Source: an uncultured bacterium
Lineage (GTDB): Bacteria > Planctomycetota > UBA1135
Reading direction: 5' to 3'
NCBI GenBank assembly: GCA_937919925.1
Contig: CALFOT010000092.1
Span: forward strand, 1-57,394
Length of the DNA stretch: 57,394 nucleotides
The position numbers and the translations under genes are program-made. Positions 33,916-41,944 of the stretch are shown here, piece after piece; position 1 is the first letter of the stretch, and every line of letters starts with the position of its first letter. The notes beneath the pieces were generated by a model. It saw only the letters and a list, made by a program, of their open reading frames with translations. It did no database searches and was not told where the DNA came from.

Positions 33916-36234
33916 ATGACGATCTCTTCCAACAAAAATGTGCGCTCCGTCTCTCGCGAGATTGGTGGTCGCACCCTCACCATTGAAACCGGCTGGATTG
34001 CTAAGCAGGCAACCGGCTCCGTTATTGTCAGTTATGGCGAAACGGTGGTCATGACCACAGTGGTTGATGGCGGTCCAAAACCCTTGGACTTTTTCCCTCT
34101 CACGGTGGATTACCGTGAAAAAACTTATTCTGCCGGCAAGATTCCAGGTGGCTTCTTTAAGCGCGAAGGTGCCCCAACTTTAAAAGAAGTTTTGGCCATG
34201 CGCATGCTGGATCGTTCGGTGCGTCCAATGTTCACTGCTGGCTTCCAAAACGAAGTGCAAGTGATGTCTGCGGTGCTTTCCTTTGACCAGGAAAATGAGC
34301 CTGAGGTGCTTTCGATGATTGGCGGCATGGCTGCGATTCATCTTTCGCACATTCCTTTTGAAGGTGGCATGGGTGCGGTTCGCCTGGGCTTCGTGGATGG
34401 CAACGTCATCATCAACCCGACCAAGTCGGTGTTGGAGATGGAGAATAACTTACTGGATTTGACCATGTCCGGAACTGCCACTGCCGTTTGTATGGTGGAA
34501 GCTGGTGCGAAAGAGCTTCCAGATTCGGAAGTTCCAGGCGCGCTTGCTGCTGGCCACGAAGTGATTCAGGAAATCATCGGCATGCTCGATGAATTGCGCG
34601 GCATGTGCGGCAAAGAAAAGCTGGCAGTCGTAGCCCCAGTGACAGATTCTTCCACTGCGGAAGAAGTACTCGCCAAGTACGGCGAAGCGGCGGTAGAGCA
34701 AGTGCTACTGACTTCCGGTAAGTTCGAGCGTTACGCGGCAGTCGATGCTTGGGTAGCTCAAGTGGTGGCCGACATGGCTCCTGCAGGTGATTCCGAAGCA
34801 GACCTCGCTGAGCAAAAACGCATCAAGAAAGGTGCGAAAAAAGTTGCCAACGACGTCGAGCGTAAGATGACTTTGAACAACAAGCGAGTGGATGGGCGTG
34901 ATGGCAAAACCATTCGTCAGATTGATATTGAAACTAGCTTGTTGCCACGTGTCCACGGTTCCACTTTGTTCACGCGGGGTGAAACTCAAGCGATTGTTGC
35001 TTGTACGCTAGGTTCGGTTGATGATGAAATGTTCATCGATGGCCTCAATGCCGAGAAGACCAAAAATAAGTTCTTCCTGCACTACAACTTCCCTCCATTC
35101 TGTACTGGCGAGGCAAAAATGCTGCGCGGTACCTCACGGCGCGAGAAGGGTCACGGCAACTTGGCCGAGCGCGCTTTGCGCCCGATGCTGCCGGATCACC
35201 ACGATTTCCCTTACACCATCCGCATTGTGTCTGATATCACCGAGTCCAACGGCTCGTCGTCGATGGCATCAGTGTGTGGCGGTTGTTTGTCGATGCTCGA
35301 TGCAGGTGTGCCAATGAAAGCACCTGTTGCTGGCATTGCTATGGGTTTGATCATGGATGAGGCTACCGGTCAGTACAACATTCTGTCCGATATTCTCGGC
35401 TCCGAAGACCATCATGGCGACATGGATTTCAAGGTCACCGGCACGGCTACCGGCATCACCGGTTTGCAGATGGACATCAAGGTCAAAGGCCTCAGCGCTG
35501 AGATCATGGCAGAGGCCATTGGTCAGGCCAGAGAAGGTCGTTTGCACATTTTGGGCAAGATGGCCGAGGCACTAGATGGCGCACGCACCAGCATCTCGCC
35601 TTATGCACCGGCCAACAAGTCGGTCAAGATTCCAGCTGAAAAGATTGGCTTCGTGATTGGTCCGAAAGGTGCCAACATTCGTGAGCTGCAAGAGACTTAC
35701 GGCGTCAACGTCAACATCATGGATGACCTAGGCAATGTGCAAGTTTCCGGCACTCCGGTGGAGAATGTCGATGCTTGTATCGAACGCATCAAGCAGCAGA
35801 CCCGCGTCATTGCCATTGGCGAGCGCTTCACCGGCAAGGTCACTGGAGTGAAAGACTTTGGTTGCTTCGTGGATCTGGGCGGCGGGCAAGAAGGCATGTG
35901 CCACATCTCTGAGTTGGCTGTCGAGCGTACCGAACAAGTCGAAGACATTTGCCATGAAGGAGATGATCTCACGGTCATCGTGGTCAACGTGGATGAGCGT
36001 TCTGGCAAGATTCGCCTGAGTCGCCGCATTGCGTTGCTGCCGGAAGAGGAAGTTGCCGAAGCAATGGAAGCCGCATCGCGTCCAGCTGCACGCCCTGCTG
36101 GCAGGGGTCGTGATGACCGCGGCGGCCGTGGCCGGGATGATCGTGGAGGTCGGGGTCGCGATGACCGTGGCGGCCGCGATGATCGTGGAGGTCGTGACCG
36201 CGATCGGGATCGTCCGCGCCCAGAACGCGTCTAA
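33916..36234 (+). CDS. pnp: Polynucleotide phosphorylase with RGG/RDD-rich tail
   Basis: Trimeric 3'-to-5' exoribonuclease of RNA decay (772 residues). Two RNase PH domains (for example FPLTVDYREKTYSAGKIPGG and GETQAIVACTLG), the second-core signature FCTGEAKMLRGTSRREKGHG, then a KH domain (IGFVIGPKGANIRELQETYG) and an S1 domain (GKVTGVKDFGCFVDLGGGQE). The start is the ATG at 33916; an in-frame TTG at 33847 would add 23 residues without family support. After S1 (from about 728) the tail is built of Arg, Gly and Asp repeats (GRGRDDRGG units), a feature of RNA-binding tails rather than of ordinary PNPase. The leader is about 160 bases and holds the hairpin at 33757. Confidence 0.96.
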   Translation: MTISSNKNVRSVSREIGGRTLTIETGWIAKQATGSVIVSYGETVVMTTVVDGGPKPLDFFPLTVDYREKTYSAGKIPGGFFKREGAPTLKEVLAMRMLDRSVRPMFTAGFQNEVQVMSAVLSFDQENEPEVLSMIGGMAAIHLSHIPFEGGMGAVRLGFVDGNVIINPTKSVLEMENNLLDLTMSGTATAVCMVEAGAKELPDSEVPGALAAGHEVIQEIIGMLDELRGMCGKEKLAVVAPVTDSSTAEEVLAKYGEAAVEQVLLTSGKFERYAAVDAWVAQVVADMAPAGDSEADLAEQKRIKKGAKKVANDVERKMTLNNKRVDGRDGKTIRQIDIETSLLPRVHGSTLFTRGETQAIVACTLGSVDDEMFIDGLNAEKTKNKFFLHYNFPPFCTGEAKMLRGTSRREKGHGNLAERALRPMLPDHHDFPYTIRIVSDITESNGSSSMASVCGGCLSMLDAGVPMKAPVAGIAMGLIMDEATGQYNILSDILGSEDHHGDMDFKVTGTATGITGLQMDIKVKGLSAEIMAEAIGQAREGRLHILGKMAEALDGARTSISPYAPANKSVKIPAEKIGFVIGPKGANIRELQETYGVNVNIMDDLGNVQVSGTPVENVDACIERIKQQTRVIAIGERFTGKVTGVKDFGCFVDLGGGQEGMCHISELAVERTEQVEDICHEGDDLTVIVVNVDERSGKIRLSRRIALLPEEEVAEAMEAASRPAARPAGRGRDDRGGRGRDDRGGRGRDDRGGRDDRGGRDRDRDRPRPERV
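36105..36216 (+). repeat. Imperfect tandem repeats encoding the PNPase tail
   Basis: Two near-copies of a 40-48-base unit: GATGACCGYGGCGGCCG at 36112 and 36160, and GATGATCGTGGAGGTCG at 36136 and 36178. They encode RDDRGG-type units and could expand or contract in frame. Confidence 0.7.
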
Positions 36235-36254
36235 GTCCGTCCTGCGGACACGCC

Positions 36255-36290
36255 AAGGGAAGCTCACTAGTGTGGGCTTCCCTTTTTTTA
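36255..36290 (+). terminator. Rho-independent terminator after pnp
   Basis: AAGGGAAGC (36255-36263) and GCTTCCCTT (36276-36284) form a 9-base-pair stem with a 12-base loop, followed by a run of seven T. Strong terminator ending the rpsO-pnp unit. Confidence 0.9.
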
Positions 36291-36397
36291 TGACCATATC
36301 TAGTGGTGTGCTTCAGAAATACTGAGAAAGTGCCGAAAAGCCTTACTTACAGAGGAATTTCTTGCAAATACTCTTCCGTTTGCTTCGTTTGATAGGT

Positions 36398-36403
36398 TAG
36401 AAT
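36398..36403 (+). promoter_or_regulatory. -10 element TAGAAT before the OmpH-like gene
   Basis: TAGAAT lies 24 bases ahead of the ATG at 36428, after the pnp terminator. The -35 is unclear. It would drive the secreted-protein/secretin pair. Confidence 0.4.
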
Positions 36404-36427
36404 CAATACTGGTTTCGAAACCTGAAC

Positions 36428-36847
36428 ATGAAAATCGCCTTACTTACACTCCTGCTTGGCCTCGCTACTTTCTCCTTCGCTGCACCTACGGTGTTGGCAG
36501 ATACGGAAAATTCCGTCATCTCCATGGAAGAAGTGCAGCTTGATCGAGCACAAGTGCGTTGGGGTAATGCTTCCAAGTTCGATCTGAAAGGTAGTGCCGC
36601 AGTGGGTACGGTTCGCTCCACGGATGTTTACGATGCAATCCCTGCTTACAAGACCATCAAAAAAGAAGGTCTGGAAAAAGGTAGCGCACGTTACACCATG
36701 TTGATTGGCCAAGCCACCAAGGCTTACAAAGCCGCCTTGAAGAAAGTTGGTCAGGATAAGAGCTATGCGCTCATCGTCGAAGAAGGTGGTATCTCCGGTT
36801 ACACTAACGTGACCGATGCTACTTCCGACATTATCGCTGCCCTCTAG
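36428..36847 (+). CDS. Small secreted protein resembling a truncated OmpH/Skp
   Basis: 139 residues with a clean signal peptide (MKIALLTLLLGLATFSFAA). After about residue 55 (AVGTVRSTDVYDAIPAYKTI) the sequence runs to KAYKAALKKVGQDKSYALIV, EEGGISGYTNVTDATSDIIA. The end follows the OmpH/Skp pattern, in which a helix ending KAIKEVAEEKGY leads to a valine-rich strand, a glycine and DxTxxVL. The long helical arms of real Skp are missing or much shortened. So it may keep only the trimer core, or the similarity may be chance. Its last codons overlap the earliest start of the secretin-like gene. Confidence 0.72.
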   Translation: MKIALLTLLLGLATFSFAAPTVLADTENSVISMEEVQLDRAQVRWGNASKFDLKGSAAVGTVRSTDVYDAIPAYKTIKKEGLEKGSARYTMLIGQATKAYKAALKKVGQDKSYALIVEEGGISGYTNVTDATSDIIAAL

Positions 36848-38174
36848 GGAAGCACCCCTGGATACCCAAAGCACCTTACACCGCTGGCCAACCTCGCGGT
36901 TTGTGCCTGTGGCGTTGATGGTGTTTTTGTTTGGCTCTTGCTCCACATTATTTGGTGATCGCTCTGCGGCCGTTGATGCCTCAGGAGAAGCGGTTGCTGC
37001 GGAGCCTGTTGAGGAACCGGCATACACTGGGCCTGAGACGATTGAAGATGAGTACCCTTTCATCCGGTTTATTGACCACATGGATGGTACGTATTCAGCT
37101 TTAATTACGGTGCCTTCCATGGCGGTTACGCCAGAGGAGGATTTGCCTATCCAACAAGCCCTGAAAACCTATGTGACATGCTTTCAAGAGGGTGGAACTG
37201 CCACCATGGACAGAAAACAAGGCTATGTATTTCATAACGACAACAAAATTGCTTACAACAACAAGGGGAAGTTCGAGCCAGTAGAAGAAATATTAGTGGT
37301 GCGAGGCACCGAAGATGACCTTCGAGATGTTCTTAACTTTATTGATGTTTGGATTAATTCTGGGCCGATGATTGAGATTCAGGCGGAAGTTTTTGAGACC
37401 CAGCACAGCGACGAATTTGATCGGAGTGTTCAGCAAATTGGCACTGACCCTTTCTTTCAAGATGTCCAGGGGCAAACATTTTTAAGGAATTTGTCGGGCA
37501 GTTTCCCCAGCGATAATGCAGGCGCCGGTGGCGTTTTTTCGCTTGGCCTCCTGGACTCATCGTTCCGGGTTGATGCGGCGATTAGCTTGTTGGCGAAAAA
37601 AGGATTTGTGGATGTAAAATCACGCCCTCGAATCATTACACGTAATGGTGTTGCGGCGGTGATGAAGTCTACCGAACAGGTGCCATTCTTAAGTGTTGCG
37701 AATAATGCCACCGTTAGTCTTTCCGGAGCGGCCAATTTTTCGATACAAAGAAGTCCTGTTGGGGTAGCGCTTACTGTAACCCCATTTTTGATTGGTGCAG
37801 ACACGGTGCATTTGGTCATCGATGTCAATATCTCAACTTTAGGACGCGAATTCGACCTCGGACTCGACGGTGCAGGAAATAAAATTACAGCACCTTCCAC
37901 AACGGAGCGCAGTGCTCAAACGGAAGTCTATGTGCGAAATGGCGAGGCCGTTGTGATTGGTGGCTTAATGTTGAAGGAGAGCCAAAAAATAGAGAGCAAA
38001 ATCCCTTTGCTTGGGGATTTACCTTTGCTCGGATGGCTGTTTTCCTCATTAAGCGAGGTCGAGCAAACAACGGAAGTCTTTTTTGTGATTAGGCCCAAAC
38101 TTAAGGCAAGGCCATCGATTGATCCTTTTGGGGATTTCTTCGATCCCTTCGATGAGGCAAAGGCCAAGGAATAA
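36816..38174 (+). CDS. Secretin-domain lipoprotein (type II/III secretion family)
   Basis: 452 residues at most. The hydrophobic stretch FVPVALMVFLFGSCSTLFG is a lipoprotein-type leader (LFGSC). The first ATG (36816) overlaps the previous gene; a CTG at 36858 or ATG at 36918 are other options. A single N-domain-like region (about 165-210, EEILVVRGTEDDLRDVLNFI) precedes the secretin core: ISLLAKKGFVDVKSRPRIIT, GVALTVTPFLIGADTVHLVI, VYVRNGEAVVIGGLMLKES and the family end IPLLGDLPLLGWLF. Full GspD has four N-domains and about 650 residues, so this is a short form. With gspK nearby, a pilus-like or secretion role is possible. Confidence 0.82.
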   Translation: MLLPTLSLPSREAPLDTQSTLHRWPTSRFVPVALMVFLFGSCSTLFGDRSAAVDASGEAVAAEPVEEPAYTGPETIEDEYPFIRFIDHMDGTYSALITVPSMAVTPEEDLPIQQALKTYVTCFQEGGTATMDRKQGYVFHNDNKIAYNNKGKFEPVEEILVVRGTEDDLRDVLNFIDVWINSGPMIEIQAEVFETQHSDEFDRSVQQIGTDPFFQDVQGQTFLRNLSGSFPSDNAGAGGVFSLGLLDSSFRVDAAISLLAKKGFVDVKSRPRIITRNGVAAVMKSTEQVPFLSVANNATVSLSGAANFSIQRSPVGVALTVTPFLIGADTVHLVIDVNISTLGREFDLGLDGAGNKITAPSTTERSAQTEVYVRNGEAVVIGGLMLKESQKIESKIPLLGDLPLLGWLFSSLSEVEQTTEVFFVIRPKLKARPSIDPFGDFFDPFDEAKAKE

Positions 38175-38260
38175 AGCGTGGTGAAATTTCAGGAAGTAGC
38201 ATCGCAACCAGGGCGTCGGAATAAGTCAGCCCTTGCGCTATTCTGCTCGCTGCTGTGATC

Positions 38261-39898
38261 ATGCGCCCTGCTCTACCTTTTGCCTCTCCCAGCTCCGCTC
38301 GTCGCGGTGAGCGCGGCGTGGTGCTGATTCTGACTTTGTTCGTGTTGTTCCTGGTGATTGCGTTGATCGCGCAGTTGACTTTGGGAGCCGAAGTGGCGCA
38401 TCAAGCCACCATGAATCGCAGTGACCGCCTGCGTATGCGCTTGGCGATTCGGACCGCCTCGGAAGAAATCCTCACGATGATTGCGGATGATGCATCTGGG
38501 GAAGCATCGGGTGGGCTTGGCGGTGCTTTGGGTGGTGCGGCCGGAATGGCCGATGCATTGGGCGGTGCCGCTGGAGGTTTGGGCGGTGATTCCTCAGCTC
38601 CGGGGGATGCAGAGGCCGCTGCTGGAGAAGAAGGTGCGGCGGGCGAAGAAGATGCCAGCAACTCCGATTCCTTCGAAGATGCGTGGGCGCGGCCGTTGCG
38701 CGTGATGATGGACGACATCGAAGTCATCACCTTTGTGCAAGATGAAAATTCCAAATTCAATCTGCATTTATTGCTGGTGGAAGACGAGCTGTCGGCAGAG
38801 GAAAATTACCAACGCGCCGTGCGCATTTTGGATCATATGCGCGATGACATGCCAGGCGATCTTGGTGAATCGGATGCGCGCATCATTATTGATGACATCT
38901 TGCGTTGGCTGCAAGTGGGGAGTCGCAGTTTGGAGTTGCCACAGATGCCGCGTCATTCCTTGAAGGATGAAGATGAGTACACCATGTTTTCGTCCCTCGA
39001 AGAACTGATGTTACTGAAATCGGTAACACCGGATTTGTTCTTTGATCGCCTCGACGATAACGAGATGATCGCGCCTGGCTTAGAAACCATATTTACCATT
39101 TGGACCACCCCAGCGTTTGGCGGTTCCGGGGCAGCGTCCTTGGCTGCCGATTCCCCGCTTTCAGGAGATGCATCCGCTGCGGATGGGTCTGGAGCTGCTG
39201 GCGCCAATCAAAGTGGTGCCGGCGCCGCTGGTGCTGCTAACGCCGGCGCGAACAGCAATGCCAATGGCCCAATGAATAACACCGTACAGGGCGAAGGAGG
39301 CATGCAAGGCGTTCTCGAAGGAGAACCACCCATGGGCACCAAAATTAACCTCAATACCGCTCCGCGTGCCGTCATTGAAGGGTTGTTCGATCCCCAAGAG
39401 TTAACCCCGGCAAAAGTTAAGGCGTTACTGGAATGGTTGGATGAAGTGGATGAAGAAGCGCTCGAGCAGCAAAATAACGCTGAAGAAGATCCGGATGACC
39501 GGGAGCTGCGCCAATCTTTGTACGGTGAGCAAGAGCCCGAGCCGAAACATTTTCTCAACACCCTGGAAGAGATTGCGGAAGTCGATGGCTTTGGTGCCGA
39601 GGAACTTGATGAAGAAACTCAGGCCAAGTTGCAAGCAACCGTGAGCGTGCAATCTGATGTCTTCTCGGTTTATGTGTTTGCCACGCGCAAAATTCATTCG
39701 GATTGGCAGGCCGAACGCCGCTATCAAGAAGCGCCAGGACACACCTTGCGGATGCGCGCGGTGGTTTGGCGGTGCACTACTGCCGACGGCGTCAAGTTAG
39801 TGTTCCTCGAGCCATGGCACGAGGTCCCTTTTACCCGTTGGCGGATTCCGCCGTTTCAGCGTGACTTGCCGGTCTTTGAAGCGCCGCGATATTACTAA
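38261..39898 (+). CDS. GspK-like minor pseudopilin with low-complexity inserts
   Basis: 545 residues. Prepilin leader RRGERG followed by VVLILTLFVLFLVIALIAQ: cleavage after Gly19, and no Glu at +5, as in GspK. The GspK body has EVITFVQDENSKFNLHLLL, a SAM-like fold with RIIIDDILRWLQVGS, INLNTAPRAVIEGLFDPQEL and a final beta domain. Two inserts of Gly, Ala, Ser and Asp (about 76-134 and 285-346) make it far longer than the usual 300-330. GspK caps the type II pseudopilus tip. No GspE, F or G genes are here, so the rest of the system must lie elsewhere. ATG 38261 preferred to a GTG two codons earlier. Confidence 0.85.
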   Translation: MRPALPFASPSSARRGERGVVLILTLFVLFLVIALIAQLTLGAEVAHQATMNRSDRLRMRLAIRTASEEILTMIADDASGEASGGLGGALGGAAGMADALGGAAGGLGGDSSAPGDAEAAAGEEGAAGEEDASNSDSFEDAWARPLRVMMDDIEVITFVQDENSKFNLHLLLVEDELSAEENYQRAVRILDHMRDDMPGDLGESDARIIIDDILRWLQVGSRSLELPQMPRHSLKDEDEYTMFSSLEELMLLKSVTPDLFFDRLDDNEMIAPGLETIFTIWTTPAFGGSGAASLAADSPLSGDASAADGSGAAGANQSGAGAAGAANAGANSNANGPMNNTVQGEGGMQGVLEGEPPMGTKINLNTAPRAVIEGLFDPQELTPAKVKALLEWLDEVDEEALEQQNNAEEDPDDRELRQSLYGEQEPEPKHFLNTLEEIAEVDGFGAEELDEETQAKLQATVSVQSDVFSVYVFATRKIHSDWQAERRYQEAPGHTLRMRAVVWRCTTADGVKLVFLEPWHEVPFTRWRIPPFQRDLPVFEAPRYY

Positions 39899-40529
39899 CG
39901 GCGCGGCGCATCGCGGCGCGCTGCGGCGAGGCTTCGAGCATCTTCAAAATACATTGGAGGTCTCGCGCTGCGCGTACATGGCGCGGTAACGGTCCATCCA
40001 CAGCGACAGCGCACAGCAAGCGCGCCGCGCGCCGCTCCAAATCGCGCAGATACTGGCCACCCGCCAAAGCACGAAGAATGGCCGTGTTGCGCAACCGCAG
40101 TTGGCGCCGCGAGCCGCAAATCTCGACGCCGCGATCCAAGCGACCTTGCGGCCCACCGCAGCGCAAATACTCTTCCGCCCACGGCAGCAAGTGCCGCGGC
40201 AAATCAAGTACCAAGCTGACGTCATCCGCTTGCGCTTTAGGAGCCATAAATTCAGCGTGCGTGGCGAGGTTTTGTGGTGTGTGCTGCCAGTTGCGCTCGA
40301 ATTCGCGGTAGAGCACCCGTCGGAGGCACGTGAGCGCCGTGGCCGCAGGATTCGCCTGGATGGCAAGCTCCAGCCAGAGGGCGCCAGCGATGCTCTCAAG
40401 GATGTTTGCGGGCGGCCCGAGGCGATCGCCGCGCGGCAATTTTTGTTGCCAACGGCGCACAGCCAACTCCAACGCAGCACTTTGCTGCAGCAGCACGTGG
40501 CTGGCGTCGGCAGGGGATGCGGCAGGCAT
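39831..40529 (-). CDS. Unrecognised 232-residue protein, convergent with gspK
   Basis: I do not recognise this protein. It is Leu-, Ala- and Arg-rich, mostly helical, without signal peptide or membrane helix (for example LELAIQANPAATALTCLRRV, LRALAGGQYLRDLERRAARL). Its last 68 bases overlap the end of gspK on the other strand. Support for a real gene: it fills a 740-base gap, has an ATG start, and a -10-like TAGGAT lies 6 bases before that ATG, as at other genes here. Other long frames in the gap clash with purA. It could be a regulatory or structural cytoplasmic protein; no motif guides this. Confidence 0.5.
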   Translation of the reverse strand: MPAASPADASHVLLQQSAALELAVRRWQQKLPRGDRLGPPANILESIAGALWLELAIQANPAATALTCLRRVLYREFERNWQHTPQNLATHAEFMAPKAQADDVSLVLDLPRHLLPWAEEYLRCGGPQGRLDRGVEICGSRRQLRLRNTAILRALAGGQYLRDLERRAARLLCAVAVDGPLPRHVRAARDLQCILKMLEASPQRAAMRRAVSNIAALQRPASHAETAESANG

Positions 40530-40535
40530 TTTTCT

Positions 40536-40541
40536 ATCCTA
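40536..40541 (-). promoter_or_regulatory. -10 element TAGGAT before the unrecognised gene
   Basis: On the minus strand TAGGAT (40541-40536) precedes the ATG at 40529 by 6 bases, matching the leaderless spacing of the Lrp-family and RmlD-like genes. Confidence 0.4.
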
Positions 40542-40636
40542 GCCGAAGAATCTCTGGAAGCGGAGCCTTGCACTTGCCATCCTAGTGGGTGCGGGGACAA
40601 TCTCTGCTTCCGCGCTCCGCGTACACCCTCGAACAC

Positions 40637-41935
40637 ATGCCATCCACCGCCGTCATCGGTCTCCAATGGGGAGACGAAGGAAAAGGAAAAGTCATCGATA
40701 GCCTTGCGATTGATGCTGACCTCATTGTCCGTTTTGCTGGCGGCAATAATGCTGGCCATACCGTTTGGGTAGGCACAGAAAAATACGTATTGCACTTGAT
40801 TCCGGGCGGTATTTTGCATGCCGGCAAGCTCAATCTGATTGGCCGTGGTGTGGTGGTCAATCTTGAGGCCCTCATCGAAGAAATCGACGGCCTCAAGCAG
40901 CGTGGCGTAGCGGTCGAGGAACGCTTGCGTATTGATAGCCGGGTGCACGTGATTTTCCCTTATCACTGCCAAATTGATGGCTTGGTGGAAACCTGGCGCG
41001 GTGAAGGTCGCATCGGTACCACTGGTCGCGGTATCGGCCCCGCTTACGCGGATAAAGTTTCGCGCACCGGCATTCGCTTAGCCGATATTTTGGATAGGGA
41101 TACTTTCGAACAGCGTTTGCATGCAGCGCTGGCCGAAAAGAATGCGGTGATGTCGAAAGTTTATGGCGTGGAGCCGGAACCCTATGATGATTTGTTCGAG
41201 AAGACCCGCGCCCTTGCAGAACGTCTGCGCCCTTTGGTGGTAGATGGCGGTGAGTTAGCGCGCAAGGCTCATCAAGATGGCAAACGCATTCTGTTCGAAG
41301 GTGCGCAGGGAGCCATGCTTGATTTAGATGCTGGCACTTATCCATACGTGACTTCGTCATGGACTGGAGTTGCTGGAATTGCCGGTGGTGCTGGTTTCCC
41401 CCCGAACCGGATTGATCGCTCGTTGGCGGTCACCAAAGCCTATTGCACCCGTGTTGGGGAAGGGCCATTTCCATCCGAGCTGAAGTGCGCCATTGGGCAA
41501 CGTTTGCGCGATCAAGGCAATGAGTATGGCGCCACTACCGGGCGCCCGCGGCGCTGCGGTTGGTTCGATGCCCTGCAGGCGCGTTACGCTTGTGCGTTGA
41601 ATGGATTGGATGGCGTGTTCGTGACCAATCTCGATGTGCTGAGCGGGTTTGAAGAAATTCAAGTCTGCGTGGCTTATCGTTTAGCGGATGGCTCAGAGGT
41701 CCGTGATTACCCAGCCGAGTTGGGTAAAATTGACGATATCCAACCGGTCTTCCAAACTCTCCCCGGGTGGACGGAAGATATCACTGCAGCCACTACCCTC
41801 GATGATCTGCCCTCCGCGTGTCGCGATTACGTGGCCTTCCTTGAGCAACAAATGCGCGTGCCGATCGTCAGTCTTTCGGTCGGACCTGGCCGCACGCAAA
41901 TGTTTGTTTGCGATTCTGCGCAAGCCCCGGCCTGA
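40637..41935 (+). CDS. purA: Adenylosuccinate synthetase
   Basis: Links IMP and aspartate with GTP to adenylosuccinate, the first committed step to AMP. 432 residues from the ATG 40637, which starts MPSTAVIGLQWGDEGKGKVI (the P-loop-like GDEGKGK). Other signatures: VVRFAGGNNAGHT equivalent IVRFAGGNNAGHTVW, TTGRGIGPAYADKVSRTGIR, FEGAQGAMLDLDAGTYPYVT and GEGPFPSEL. The longer frame from 40589 is not supported by the family. Followed by uppS nine bases downstream. Confidence 0.97.
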   Translation: MPSTAVIGLQWGDEGKGKVIDSLAIDADLIVRFAGGNNAGHTVWVGTEKYVLHLIPGGILHAGKLNLIGRGVVVNLEALIEEIDGLKQRGVAVEERLRIDSRVHVIFPYHCQIDGLVETWRGEGRIGTTGRGIGPAYADKVSRTGIRLADILDRDTFEQRLHAALAEKNAVMSKVYGVEPEPYDDLFEKTRALAERLRPLVVDGGELARKAHQDGKRILFEGAQGAMLDLDAGTYPYVTSSWTGVAGIAGGAGFPPNRIDRSLAVTKAYCTRVGEGPFPSELKCAIGQRLRDQGNEYGATTGRPRRCGWFDALQARYACALNGLDGVFVTNLDVLSGFEEIQVCVAYRLADGSEVRDYPAELGKIDDIQPVFQTLPGWTEDITAATTLDDLPSACRDYVAFLEQQMRVPIVSLSVGPGRTQMFVCDSAQAPA

Positions 41936-41944
41936 TTCTTCAGT

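Noticed and set aside
35728..36297. Minus-strand frame over the pnp tail
   Set aside because: Repetitive His/Thr/Ile product arises from the antisense of the RGG repeats.
40101..40772. Plus-strand frame of 223 codons before and into purA
   Set aside because: It overlaps the purA start in another frame and lacks any recognisable motif.
39944..40972. Long minus-strand frame (342 codons) across the purA start
   Set aside because: It overlaps about 330 bases of purA, a firm gene, and its product is rich in Arg, Ser and Cys as shadow frames are. The other minus-strand frame (39831-40529) fits better.
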